NCBI RefSeq assembly: GCF_009915685.1
Contig: NZ_JAABLP010000004.1
Strand: one strand, 5' to 3'
DNA from: Pannonibacter tanglangensis
GTDB taxonomy: Bacteria; Pseudomonadota; Alphaproteobacteria; Rhizobiales; Stappiaceae
DNA length: 64,000 nucleotides
Shown here: piece by piece, positions 35,903 through 44,225 of the stretch
Position numbering within the stretch: position 1 is the first letter of the stretch
Layout: the number at the start of each line of letters is the position of its first letter
Position numbers and translations under genes: made by a program
The notes under the pieces: generated by a model
Database searches by the model: none
What the model was told of the DNA's origin: nothing
Seen by the model: only the letters and a program-made list of their open reading frames with translations

Positions 35903-36553
35903 GTGAGCGAACGCGACCCGAACAAGCCCATCCGCCTGCTGCTGGCCGACGACCACGAACTGGTGCGCGCCGGCATCCGGGCCCGGCTGGAAGGCGTCTC
36001 GCCGCTGGAGGTGGTGGGCGAGGCCACGGATGGCCGGCAGGCGGTGCAGATGGCCGAGACGCTGGAGCCCGACATCCTGATGATGGACATTTCCATGCCG
36101 GAGATGAACGGCCTGCAGGCCACGGCCGAAGTCCGCCGCCGTTTTCCGAAGATCAACGTGCTGATCCTGTCTATCTACGACAATCCGGAGTATGTCCGCG
36201 GTGTCATGCAGGCCGGCGCGCGGGGATATCTGCTCAAGGACATTTCGGCCAAGGAGATGATCAACGCGATCCTGGCCGTCGCCAATGGCGGCTACTACTT
36301 CTCCTCCCGCGTCGGGCCGAGCCTGATGGACAACCGGCCGGCCCCGCCGCCCAGCGACCCTTACGGCCTGACGGACCGCGAGCGCGAGGTGCTGCAGGGC
36401 GTGGCGCGCGGCCAGACCAACAAGGAGATCGCGCAGGCGCTCGGCATCAGCGTGCGCACGGTGGAATCGCACCGCCTCAACATCCGCGACAAGGCCGGCA
36501 GCGGCAACGCCGCCCACCTTTACCGCATCGCCCAGGAGCTGCGGCTCATCTGA
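35903..36553 (+). CDS. NarL/LuxR-family response regulator
   Basis: 216 residues. A receiver domain (LLLADDHELVRAGIRARL, phosphoacceptor aspartate in LMMDISMPEMNG, switch lysine in GYLLKDISAKEM) is followed by a LuxR helix-turn-helix (LTDREREVLQGVARGQTNKE, SVRTVESHRLNIRDKAG). It is the partner of the Cache kinase and probably regulates the divergent TRAP operon. The start is the GTG at 35903, directly after GGAGACAGGAC. Confidence 0.9.
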   Translation: MSERDPNKPIRLLLADDHELVRAGIRARLEGVSPLEVVGEATDGRQAVQMAETLEPDILMMDISMPEMNGLQATAEVRRRFPKINVLILSIYDNPEYVRGVMQAGARGYLLKDISAKEMINAILAVANGGYYFSSRVGPSLMDNRPAPPPSDPYGLTDREREVLQGVARGQTNKEIAQALGISVRTVESHRLNIRDKAGSGNAAHLYRIAQELRLI

Positions 36554-36556
36554 GGC

Positions 36557-36587
36557 TTGATAGCGAGATGTATCATGATATGATACA
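36557..36587 (+). promoter_or_regulatory. higBA promoter and operator
   Basis: A -35 box TTGATA (36557-36562) and -10 box TATGAT (36579-36584) are 16 bp apart. The perfect palindrome TGTATCATGATATGATACA (36569-36587) covers the spacer and -10, as expected for an antitoxin operator that shuts off its own promoter. Confidence 0.75.
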
Positions 36588-36643
36588 CGCTGTACAAAAC
36601 TCGACAAGTCTGGCCTGTCCGGCTCGATGACGGGTGAAGCTGG

Positions 36644-36925
36644 ATGATCCAGAGCTACCGGAACAAGCAGACCGAAGCCGTCGCCCGTGGGAAAGCGGGC
36701 AAGGGCTTTCCGCCTGATCTGGTCAATCGGGCGCAGAAGCTGCTTGCGGTCCTCAATGCGGCCGTGCGGCTCGAAGACCTGAGACTGCCGCCGGGCAACC
36801 GGCTGCATCGTCTGTCCGGAGATCGCCAGGGTCAGCACGCGCTGGCAATCAACGACCAGTGGCGCATCTGCTTTGTCTGGACAGAAATCGGGCCGTCTGA
36901 CGTCGAGATCTGCGACTATCATTAA
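36644..36925 (+). CDS. higB: HigB-type toxin (RelE superfamily)
   Basis: 93 residues. The sequence follows the HigB pattern: MIQSYRNKQTEAV at the N-terminus, LRLPPGNRLHRLSGDRQGQ with the basic loop, the core INDQWRICFVW and the C-terminal EICDYH ending. HigB toxins are ribosome-dependent mRNA endonucleases that arrest growth when free. The gene precedes the antitoxin gene by 18 bp, the toxin-first order that defines the hig family. Confidence 0.92.
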   Translation: MIQSYRNKQTEAVARGKAGKGFPPDLVNRAQKLLAVLNAAVRLEDLRLPPGNRLHRLSGDRQGQHALAINDQWRICFVWTEIGPSDVEICDYH

Positions 36926-36943
36926 GGCTGGAGGAAGACCGTC

Positions 36944-37258
36944 ATGTCCGTTCATGTCCCGGCTTTTCACCCGGGGGAGTTGCTCAAGGAGCTGTATCTT
37001 GAGCCCGGAGGCTTGACGGCCGGTCGGCTTGCCAAGCTGCTGAACCTCCCAAGGACCCGGATTGAACGCCTGATCAAGGGCGAGACCGCAATGACGGTCG
37101 ACACGGCCATGCGGCTGGCCGCGTTCTTCGAGACAACGCCCCAGTACTGGCTCAACCTTCAGACGAACTTTGATCTGGAGCAGTTCGTGGCCAAACTGGA
37201 CGGGCCTCTGGACGTGCCGACGACATTCTCCACCCTGCGCGACCAGTCTGCGGCGTGA
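36944..37258 (+). CDS. higA: HigA-type antitoxin
   Basis: 104 residues. An XRE-type helix-turn-helix (LLKELYLEPGGLTAGRLAKL, LPRTRIERLIKGE) is followed by AMRLAAFFETTPQYWLNLQ, the standard HigA ending of the DNA-binding domain, and a short tail. It neutralises HigB and, with it, binds the palindrome at 36569-36587. GGAGGAAG stands at 8 bases before the ATG. Confidence 0.92.
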   Translation: MSVHVPAFHPGELLKELYLEPGGLTAGRLAKLLNLPRTRIERLIKGETAMTVDTAMRLAAFFETTPQYWLNLQTNFDLEQFVAKLDGPLDVPTTFSTLRDQSAA

Positions 37259-37374
37259 CGGCAGCCTGAAGACGGTCCGCCGCCTCCTCTTGGCGTGGGC
37301 GCCGGATCGTGGCAGGGTCAGACCAGTTGCGCCGGCCGGGCCGGCGCGCCTGCCAAGAGTTCAAGACCCGATCC

Positions 37375-38145
37375 ATGTCGAAATCCGTTGTCCTCGTCAC
37401 CGCCGACGTGAAGCCGATCGACGGCTACCGCTGGCATGCCGCCCCCTCCACCTATCTGGAAGCCGCGCTGAACGGCGCCAATGCCATTCCGCTGATCCTG
37501 CCGTCGCTCGGCGGCGCCATCGACCTCGACGCCGTGCTGGACCGGGTCGACGGCGTGCTGGCGACCGGGTCGCGCTCCAACGTCAATCCGGATCTCTACG
37601 GCGCAGAGGCCACCGAGGCCAATGGCCCCTATGACCCCGACCGCGACGCCACCTCGCTGCCCTTGCTGCGGCGGGCGCTGGAGCGCGGCATTCCGGTCCT
37701 GGCCATCTGCCGCGGCATGCAGGAGCTGAACGTCGCCCTCGGCGGCACGCTGCTGACGGAAATCCAGGAGCTGGAGGGCCGCAAGGATCACCGCGCTCCT
37801 GTCTCCGAGCGCCAGGAAGAGCGCTTCGCCATCGCCCACCCCATCGACGTGCGCGCCGGCGGCGCCTTGCACCAGGCGGTCGGCAACACCTCGTTCGAGG
37901 TGAACTCGCTGCACCGGCAGGCCCTCGGCGACCTCGGCAACCGGCTCGTGGTCGAGGCCGTGGCCGAGGATGGCACCATCGAGGCCGTGTCGGTGGAGGG
38001 CGCCAAGGCCTTTGCCCTCGGCACCCAGTGGCACCCGGAGTACTGGGTCTCCTGCGATGTGCCGTCGCAGAAGATCTTTGCCGCCTTCGGTGCCGATGTG
38101 GCCCGTTACCGGAACGCCCGGCACGGCGCCGTCGCCGCCGAATAG
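37375..38145 (+). CDS. Class I glutamine-amidotransferase-like hydrolase (peptidase C26, PuuD type)
   Basis: 256 residues. The nucleophile cysteine is at about residue 112 in AICRGMQELNVALGG; the His-Glu of the triad lies in LGTQWHPEYW; VLATGSRSNVNPDLYG is the substrate block seen in gamma-glutamyl-GABA hydrolases. PuuD releases GABA from gamma-glutamyl-GABA in putrescine breakdown. No other puu genes are present. It lies 24 bp before the nitrile hydratase genes on the same strand, so co-transcription is likely, but a functional link is unclear. Confidence 0.85.
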   Translation: MSKSVVLVTADVKPIDGYRWHAAPSTYLEAALNGANAIPLILPSLGGAIDLDAVLDRVDGVLATGSRSNVNPDLYGAEATEANGPYDPDRDATSLPLLRRALERGIPVLAICRGMQELNVALGGTLLTEIQELEGRKDHRAPVSERQEERFAIAHPIDVRAGGALHQAVGNTSFEVNSLHRQALGDLGNRLVVEAVAEDGTIEAVSVEGAKAFALGTQWHPEYWVSCDVPSQKIFAAFGADVARYRNARHGAVAAE

Positions 38146-38169
38146 GGCACGACACGAGGAGGGACCCCG

Positions 38170-38895
38170 ATGACGTCTTCAACCGGTCATCCGCAGGGCG
38201 GCGGGGGCCACCATGATCACGGGCATGACCATGGGCATGGGCACGACCATGACCATGACCATGACCATCACCACGGTGACCACTCGGACCTGTCGCCGAT
38301 CGAGCTGCGCGTCCGGGCCCTCGAGACCCTGCTGACGGACAAGGGCTACATCGACCCGGCCGCGCTGGACGTGCTGATCGAAACCTACGAGACCCGCGTC
38401 GGCCCCCGCAACGGCGCCCGGGTGGTGGCCCGGGCTTGGACAGACCCGGCCTACCGCACGCGCCTGCTGCAGGACGCGACCGCGGCCATTGCCGAACTGG
38501 GCTACACCGGCCGGCAGGGCGAGCACATGGTGATGGTCGAGAACACGCCCGACCGGCACAATCTCGTCGTCTGCACCCTGTGCTCCTGCTATCCGTGGAC
38601 CGTGCTGGGCCTGCCGCCGGTCTGGTACAAGTCGCCCCCCTACCGCTCCCGGGCGGTGCGCGATCCGCGCGGCGTCCTGGCCGAATTCGGCCTGACGCTG
38701 CCTGCGGAGACCGAGATCCGGGTCTGGGATTCCACCGCCGAAATGCGCTACCTCGTCCTGCCGATGCGCCCCGCCGGCACCGAGGGCTGGAGCGCGGAGG
38801 CGCTGGCGGATCTGGTCAACCGGGACAGCATGATCGGCACGGCGCTCGCCACCTCGCCCGGTGCCGGCCCGCAACGGGACGGAGCCGGCACATGA
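38170..38895 (+). CDS. nthA: Nitrile hydratase alpha subunit, cobalt type
   Basis: 241 residues. Residues 14-38 are a His/Asp-rich stretch (HHDHGHDHGHGHDHDHDH and more) ahead of the normal alpha fold. The metal site is VCTLCSC with Cys135, Cys138, Ser139 and Cys140; threonine after the first cysteine marks the cobalt class, serine the iron class. YPWTVLGLPPVWYKSPPYRS follows as usual. With the beta subunit it hydrates nitriles to amides in the cytoplasm. GAGGAGGG precedes the ATG. The His-rich N-terminus may help gather cobalt. Confidence 0.95.
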   Translation: MTSSTGHPQGGGGHHDHGHDHGHGHDHDHDHDHHHGDHSDLSPIELRVRALETLLTDKGYIDPAALDVLIETYETRVGPRNGARVVARAWTDPAYRTRLLQDATAAIAELGYTGRQGEHMVMVENTPDRHNLVVCTLCSCYPWTVLGLPPVWYKSPPYRSRAVRDPRGVLAEFGLTLPAETEIRVWDSTAEMRYLVLPMRPAGTEGWSAEALADLVNRDSMIGTALATSPGAGPQRDGAGT

Positions 38896-39551
38896 ACGGC
38901 GGCGCGGATCTGGGCGGCATGATGGGCTTCGGCCCGATCGGCATCGAGGCGGACGAGCCGCTGTTCCATGCCCCCTGGGAGCGGCGGGCCTTTGCCATCA
39001 CCCTCGCCATGGGGGCAACCGGCAGCTGGACGCTGGACACCTCGCGCTTCACCCGCGAGAGCCTGCATCCCGTCGACTACCTCTCCTCCAGCTACTACGA
39101 GATCTGGACCAAGGGTCTGGAACGCCTGTGCCTGACCGCAGGCCTCATCAGCCCGGAGGAACTGGCCGGCGGCCATGCGACCGGCCCGGGCAAGCCGCTG
39201 AAGCGGGTGCTGAAGGCTGCCGATGTCGCAGCCGTGCTGGCGAAGGGCAGCTCGGTGGAGCGGCCGGCGACGGCACCGGCGGCGTTTGCCGTCGGCGACC
39301 GGGTGCGCGCCCGTATCCGGCATCCGGAAGGGCATACCCGCCTGCCGCGCTATCTGCGGGGCGTGTCCGGCACCATCGAGGCGATCCACGGCTGCCACGT
39401 CTTTGCCGACGACAATGCCATGGGCAAGGGCGAGAACCCGACGTGGCTCTACGGCGTCGCCTTCCGCGGGCTGGACGTGTGGGGCGCGGACAGCGATCCG
39501 ACGCTGGTGCTTCGAGCTGATCTCTGGGAGCCGCATCTTGAGCGCCTCTGA
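38892..39551 (+). CDS. nthB: Nitrile hydratase beta subunit
   Basis: 219 residues. It begins MNGGADLGGMMGFGPI, the standard beta N-terminus, and has HPVDYLSSSYYEIWTKGLER in the helical part and the SH3-like C-terminal barrel (FAVGDRVRARIRHPEGHTRL, GVSGTIEAIHG, NPTWLYGVAF). It completes the heterodimer and active-site wall. The ATG overlaps the alpha stop in ATGA. Confidence 0.95.
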   Translation: MNGGADLGGMMGFGPIGIEADEPLFHAPWERRAFAITLAMGATGSWTLDTSRFTRESLHPVDYLSSSYYEIWTKGLERLCLTAGLISPEELAGGHATGPGKPLKRVLKAADVAAVLAKGSSVERPATAPAAFAVGDRVRARIRHPEGHTRLPRYLRGVSGTIEAIHGCHVFADDNAMGKGENPTWLYGVAFRGLDVWGADSDPTLVLRADLWEPHLERL

Positions 39552-39933
39552 CCTCGTGACGGCCTCGCCGGCCATTCCGGTGGCCGACGCGGGACCGGTG
39601 TTCCGCGCGCCCTGGGAGGCGCGGGTCTTTGCCATGACGCTGGCCGCGCATGAGGCCGGACTGTTCAGCTGGAGCGACTGGGCCGAGACGCTCGGGGCGG
39701 AGCTGAGGCGGCAGGAGGCAGGGGCGACGGCATCCGGCACGGCTGCCTGCCGGGCTGACGATGGCAGCGACTATTACCTTGCCTGGCTGGCCGCCTTCGA
39801 GACGATCCTGACGCGGCAGGGCCATGCCTCGCCCGAGGCACTGGCGAGGCTGCAGGACGCCTGGGATCGGGCGGCCCGCGCAACGCCGCACGGCCAGCCG
39901 ATCGAACTCCGCCGCCGCGACGATCATACCTGA
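39538..39933 (+). CDS. Nitrile hydratase activator (P14K/NhlE-like)
   Basis: About 131 residues, resembling the N-terminal half of the beta subunit (FRAPWEARVFAMTLAAHEAG, FSWSDWAETLGAEL, DYYLAWLAAFETIL). In cobalt nitrile hydratases such small proteins carry the cobalt-bearing alpha subunit into the enzyme by subunit swapping. The likely start is the TTG at 39538 inside the end of nthB, with GGGAG 7 bases upstream; a GTG at 39556 is an alternative. Its stop lies in the first of three 15-bp repeats. Confidence 0.85.
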   Translation: MSASDLVTASPAIPVADAGPVFRAPWEARVFAMTLAAHEAGLFSWSDWAETLGAELRRQEAGATASGTAACRADDGSDYYLAWLAAFETILTRQGHASPEALARLQDAWDRAARATPHGQPIELRRRDDHT

Positions 39934-39972
39934 CGCAGGCACACCTGACGCGGGCACACCTGGCGCGGGCCG
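39928..39972. repeat. Three 15-bp tandem repeats at the activator stop codon
   Basis: ACCTGACGCAGGCAC (39928-39942), ACCTGACGCGGGCAC (39943-39957) and ACCTGGCGCGGGCCG (39958-39972). The first copy contains the stop TGA; since 15 is a multiple of three, the second also carries an in-frame TGA and the third TGG. Confidence 0.75.
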
Positions 39973-39999
39973 GCCGGGCCAGCCGGCGCAGGCGTCGCC

Positions 40000-41811
40000 T
40001 CAGGCCCAGCCCAGATTGGCGATGAGCAGCGTCGCGCCGACGACGAACACCGTCACCGCCGCAGCGATCTCGATGCCGCGATGGATCCGGTCCGGCCAGA
40101 CCCCCTCGCTGCCGGCCAGACGCGCGGCCAGACCCTTGGCGCCAACGGCGATGAAGGCCAGCAGCGCGACCGTGATGCCGGTTCCAAGCGACATGGCAAG
40201 GGTGGATGCCACGCCGGCCAGCACCATGCCCTGCGACAGGGCGAAGACCAGAACGATCAGCGCGCCGGAACAGGGCCTGAGGCCGATGGCCAGGATGATG
40301 GACAAGGCCCGCGCCGGCGTCAGCGGCTCGGCCAGCATCGCCGGCGTCGGCGCATGGACATGGCCGCAGGCATCGCAGCCGGCCTCGTCGCCCGCCACAT
40401 GCACATGCCCCGGGGCCCCGTGGGGAATGGCGGCCCGGCCCGGCAGGTAGGGCCGGATCGCCTTGACCCAGACCAGCCACACACCCAGCCCCGTGACCAG
40501 CGCGAAAGACAGGGTCTCGAAGGTTCGGGCGGTTTCCTGCAGCGCGAGCGAGGTGAGGTTGAAGATCCACGCCGCTCCGCCGACCAGCAGGATCGCCGTC
40601 AGGGCCTGGGCAAAGGCGGAGACGAAGGACAGCATGACGCCCTTGCGCAGCGTGTCGCCGCTGGCGAGCACATAGGACGAGATGATCGCCTTGCCGTGGC
40701 CCGGACCCACGGCGTGGAACACCCCGTAAAGAAACGAGATGCCGGCGAGCAGCCAGGCGGCCTCCGGGTTGGTGCGGAAGGCGCGCAGGGCCGCAATGAG
40801 CTTCTGATAGAACTCCGTCTGCAGCAGCGCGACATGGCCGAAGAAGGTCGAGACAAGCGAGCCGGCCCCAGCGGCGGGCGGGGCGGGCGGGGCCACCGGC
40901 TCGACGCCGACGGCCGCCACGTCCGGCGCCCCCGCATCGACATTGGCCGCCTCTTCGGCCGCCGCAGCCCGATCGCGGTTGAGCGGCGTCACATCGGGGA
41001 AGGGCGGGGTTGCGGCCACGCTGGCCGCCTCGCCGCAGGTGACGATCATCTGGTTGACCAGCTGGGCTGCGGCCTCCTCCAGCTCCGGCGGCAGGTCGCG
41101 CTGATCCGGGCCGATGGCGGCAAGGGCGGCGGCGGTGGCGGCATCCAGCGACGGCGGATCGCGCCGCTCGACCCGGCAGGTGTCGGGCGCGCCGTCGATG
41201 CCGATCGCCCCGTCGACGCGCGAGAAACGGAAGTCGACATAATAGGTCGGGTCATAGACATCGAGCGTGACCGGCGCCGACAGGTCGGTCGGTTCCTTCA
41301 GCGGCAGGAGGAAATGCAGCTCCAGCAGCTGCGCGGTCTCCGGCATGGGCCGGCCGAGCCGGACGCTGTCCTGGCGGATCGCCTCGATGTCCTCCGGCTT
41401 CATCGCCCAATAGTCGGCGAGCGGCACGTCGACGACCTCGAGCCAGTAGGTCTGCGGCAGGGTGAAGTCGAGTTCGACCCGGCTGTTGTCGCCGAAGGTG
41501 AAGAAGCCGAACTCCTCCATGCTCTCGACATTGACCTTGGCCAGTTCCGCCAGTTCCTCCCGGCTGTAGCGGCCGTCATTGTCGGCATCGAAGCCCTGGA
41601 TGGCGAACGCCGTGTAGGCATCGTCGAAGCGGAAGACCTGGCGCACGGCCGTGACCTTGCCGGTCTCGTCGACCACGAGACGGCTGCGGGCCTCGACGAA
41701 GATGTGCGGGTGGGCCAGCGCCGGACTGGCCACGACCAGCCCGGCCAGCGCGACGACCAGCCCCCACAGCGCGGCAAGCGCAAGCGCCACCCGGCGCGAA
41801 CGCTGCGTCAT
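40000..41811 (-). CDS. DUF1007-NicO fusion, nickel/cobalt permease
   Basis: About 603 residues. A signal peptide (VALALAALWGLVVALAGLVV, cleavage after ALA) leads into a periplasmic DUF1007 domain (HPHIFVEARSRLVVDETG, LLELHFLLPLKEP), an Ala/Pro-rich linker, then a NicO/RcnA permease of about six helices with FHAVGPGHGKAIISSYVLAS and LRPCSGALIVLVFAL. A Cys/His loop GCDACGHVHAP lies between helices. It faces the nitrile hydratase genes with a 66-bp gap and may supply cobalt to them; export is the alternative, as both directions occur in the family. I use the ATG at 41811 to give a proper signal peptide; 41859 is possible. Confidence 0.88.
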   Translation of the reverse strand: MTQRSRRVALALAALWGLVVALAGLVVASPALAHPHIFVEARSRLVVDETGKVTAVRQVFRFDDAYTAFAIQGFDADNDGRYSREELAELAKVNVESMEEFGFFTFGDNSRVELDFTLPQTYWLEVVDVPLADYWAMKPEDIEAIRQDSVRLGRPMPETAQLLELHFLLPLKEPTDLSAPVTLDVYDPTYYVDFRFSRVDGAIGIDGAPDTCRVERRDPPSLDAATAAALAAIGPDQRDLPPELEEAAAQLVNQMIVTCGEAASVAATPPFPDVTPLNRDRAAAAEEAANVDAGAPDVAAVGVEPVAPPAPPAAGAGSLVSTFFGHVALLQTEFYQKLIAALRAFRTNPEAAWLLAGISFLYGVFHAVGPGHGKAIISSYVLASGDTLRKGVMLSFVSAFAQALTAILLVGGAAWIFNLTSLALQETARTFETLSFALVTGLGVWLVWVKAIRPYLPGRAAIPHGAPGHVHVAGDEAGCDACGHVHAPTPAMLAEPLTPARALSIILAIGLRPCSGALIVLVFALSQGMVLAGVASTLAMSLGTGITVALLAFIAVGAKGLAARLAGSEGVWPDRIHRGIEIAAAVTVFVVGATLLIANLGWA

Positions 41812-42106
41812 CCGGGCGTTCGGCAACGGGGACGGGAAAGAGGCGATGGAGGCGCGCATCGGCAGATCGGATCCGGACGAGGTGATTCTTGCAGGATTGG
41901 CAATGCCCCCAGAAGGCGGCAGGAACATGACTGCCGCAAGCCCGTTTCGCACCGCACCCGGACGACACGCCGGATTGTTCTCAATTTCAAGGCATTGAAG
42001 GAGAAGTTTCCCGATTCCGTGAAAGATACCGGAAGATTGATCATCTCTTTCCGCCGAAGACCGGCAATTTCTGGTGCGCATTTTCCCTCAGGACGCGAGA
42101 GTGCCC

Positions 42107-43183
42107 ATGAATGCCCTGACCCGTCCCGCAGCCCCTCTGGCAGGCGCGGCCTTCGATCATCCGGAATTTGACGCCCACGAGCAGGTGGTCTTCGCCCACG
42201 ACCGGGACACCGGCCTGATGGCGATCCTCTGCGTGCATGACACCCGGCTCGGACCTGCGCTCGGCGGCTGCCGGGTGTGGCCCTACGCCAGCGCAGCCGA
42301 CGCCCTGACGGACGCCCTGCGCCTGTCGCGCGGAATGACCTACAAGAACGCGCTCGCCGGCCTCGACCTCGGCGGCGGCAAGGCGGTGATCATCGCCGAT
42401 CCGGGCAAGGACAAGACCGCCGACCTGATGCGCGCCTTCGGCCGTCATGTGGAGCGCATGAACGGCTCCTACATCACCGCCGAAGACGTGGGCGTCTCGC
42501 CGGCCGACATGGAAGCGGTCGCCGAGCGCACCGACCACGTGCGCGGGACGGCCCGCACCGGTCTCGGGGATCCCTCGCCCTACACCGCACTCGGCGTCTT
42601 CGTCGGCATCCGCGCCGCGCTGGCGCATGTCTACGGCAGCGACACGCTGGCGGGCCGCACCGTGTCCGTGCAGGGTCTCGGCCATGTCGGCTTCGACCTG
42701 GCCAGCCAGCTGCACGCGGCCGGCGCGAAGCTGATCGTCTCCGACATCCACGCCCCGGCGGTGGACCGGGCGGTGGCCGCCTTCGGGGCCATTGCCGTCG
42801 ATCCGGGCGAGGCGCATGCGGTCGAGGCGGACGTGTTTGCCCCCTGCGCGCTCGGCGCCGGGCTCAATGCCACGACCATCCCTGCCATCCGCGCCCGCAT
42901 CGTCGCCGGTGCCGCCAACAACCAGCTCGCCACTCCGGCAGACGGCGAGGCGCTGAAGGCACGCGGCATCCTCTATGCGCCCGACTATGCGATCAACGCC
43001 GGCGGCGTGATCTCCATCGCGCTGGCCCGCCCGGGCGGCGACGACGCGCTGGTCCGGGAAAAGACGCTGGCCATTGCCGCGACGCTGACGCGCATCTTCG
43101 AGCGCGCCCGCGCCGAAGACGTCACGCCCGAGCGGATTGCCGACCGCATGGCCGAGGAGCGACTGGCCGCCGCCGGCCGCTGA
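42107..43183 (+). CDS. Leucine dehydrogenase-type amino-acid dehydrogenase
   Basis: 358 residues. The catalytic lysine region is RGMTYKNALAGLDLGGGKAV; the NAD-binding motif is VQGLGHVGFDLASQL; and the C-terminal domain has GAANNQLATPADGEAL and YAPDYAINAGGVISI. The enzyme deaminates leucine, valine or a related amino acid to the 2-oxo acid, making NADH and ammonia. Sequence alone does not separate leucine, valine and phenylalanine preference. It is divergent from the NicO gene and stands alone. Confidence 0.88.
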   Translation: MNALTRPAAPLAGAAFDHPEFDAHEQVVFAHDRDTGLMAILCVHDTRLGPALGGCRVWPYASAADALTDALRLSRGMTYKNALAGLDLGGGKAVIIADPGKDKTADLMRAFGRHVERMNGSYITAEDVGVSPADMEAVAERTDHVRGTARTGLGDPSPYTALGVFVGIRAALAHVYGSDTLAGRTVSVQGLGHVGFDLASQLHAAGAKLIVSDIHAPAVDRAVAAFGAIAVDPGEAHAVEADVFAPCALGAGLNATTIPAIRARIVAGAANNQLATPADGEALKARGILYAPDYAINAGGVISIALARPGGDDALVREKTLAIAATLTRIFERARAEDVTPERIADRMAEERLAAAGR

Positions 43184-43272
43184 CCCGCACCACGGACCTG
43201 GAGCGGGGGCAGAGCCCGGCGCGACGGTGCCGTCCCGACAGGACATCCCCGGCCCTCGCGGGCCCGGGGATG

Positions 43273-44181
43273 TCAGCACATCTCGCCGGCCTTGCGCCGG
43301 TCGGCAAACCAGACGGCGAGAAAATCGACGAAGGAGCGGACCTTGCCGGACAGGTGCCGCCGATGCGGATAGACCGCATAAATGGCCGGGCCATCATGCT
43401 CGAAGCCCTGCAGCAGCGGGACCAGACGGCCCGACTGGATGTCCTGGTGCACGAACATGCGCGGCGTGCGCAGGAAGCCGAGGCCGCAGAGCGCCGCATC
43501 GCGGGCGGCCGACGCGCTGTTCACCTCGATCCGGCCGCGCACGGACACGGCAAAGCGCTCGCCGTTCTCGGCGAAGTGCCAGTTGGTCTTGTGCCGATAG
43601 TTGGTGTCGACAATGCAGGGCCGGCTGGCAAGCTCGGAGGGATGCTGCGGCGTGCCGTGACGGGCGAGCACCTCGGGCGTGGCACAGACCACCGTGCTGA
43701 AGGGCGCGATCTTGCGGGCGATCAGGCTGGAATCCTCCAGATCCGTGACGCGGATGGCCACGTCGAAGCCTTCTTCCACCAGATCGACGAAGCGGTCGTC
43801 GAGGCGCAGGTCGATGGTGATCTCGGGCTCGGCGACGAGGAACTCCATGATCGCCCGGTTGATCAGGCCGTCGCCCATCGACCGCGGCGCGGACACCCGC
43901 AGGCGACCGCGGGCCTCGTGATGGGTGGACTGGACGGAGGCCTGCAGGTCGTCGATCCGCTGCAGGATGTCGGAGGCTTCCTTGTAATAGGCCTCCCCCA
44001 CCTCGGTCAGCGAGATCTGGCGCGTGGTGCGGTTGAGAAGCCGCACGCCGAGCTCATCCTCCAGCTCGCCGATGTATTTCGAGACAAGCGCCTTCGAGCG
44101 GCCCATCTCCCGGGCTGCGGCGGAAAAGCCGTTGCTGTCCACCACCTGGATGAAGCAGCGCATGCGCGTGATGGCGTCCAT
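43273..44181 (-). CDS. LysR-family transcriptional regulator
   Basis: 302 residues. The N-terminal winged helix (MRCFIQVVDSNGFSAAAREM, LLNRTTRQISLTEVGEAYY) is followed by the periplasmic-binding-like effector domain (GRLRVSAPRSMGDGLINRAI, LARHGTPQHPSELASRPCI). It is of the AaeR/DsdC-like group common in proteobacteria. It lies 44 bp downstream of the gamma-glutamyltransferase gene on the same strand, unusual for a LysR regulator, which normally faces its target. The target cannot be named. Confidence 0.9.
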   Translation of the reverse strand: MDAITRMRCFIQVVDSNGFSAAAREMGRSKALVSKYIGELEDELGVRLLNRTTRQISLTEVGEAYYKEASDILQRIDDLQASVQSTHHEARGRLRVSAPRSMGDGLINRAIMEFLVAEPEITIDLRLDDRFVDLVEEGFDVAIRVTDLEDSSLIARKIAPFSTVVCATPEVLARHGTPQHPSELASRPCIVDTNYRHKTNWHFAENGERFAVSVRGRIEVNSASAARDAALCGLGFLRTPRMFVHQDIQSGRLVPLLQGFEHDGPAIYAVYPHRRHLSGKVRSFVDFLAVWFADRRKAGEMC

Positions 44182-44225
44182 CGCCGTGTCTCCCCCTGCC
44201 CGGTCAGCTCGTCATCGGGCCGTCC

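Noticed and set aside
41860..42081. Longer N-terminus for the DUF1007-NicO protein
   Set aside because: The added residues precede a clear signal peptide and have no ribosome-binding site; they also run into the divergent gene.
41812..42106. Possible cobalamin riboswitch before the NicO permease
   Set aside because: No B12-box-like sequence is visible and the gap lacks the expected paired elements; regulation remains unknown.
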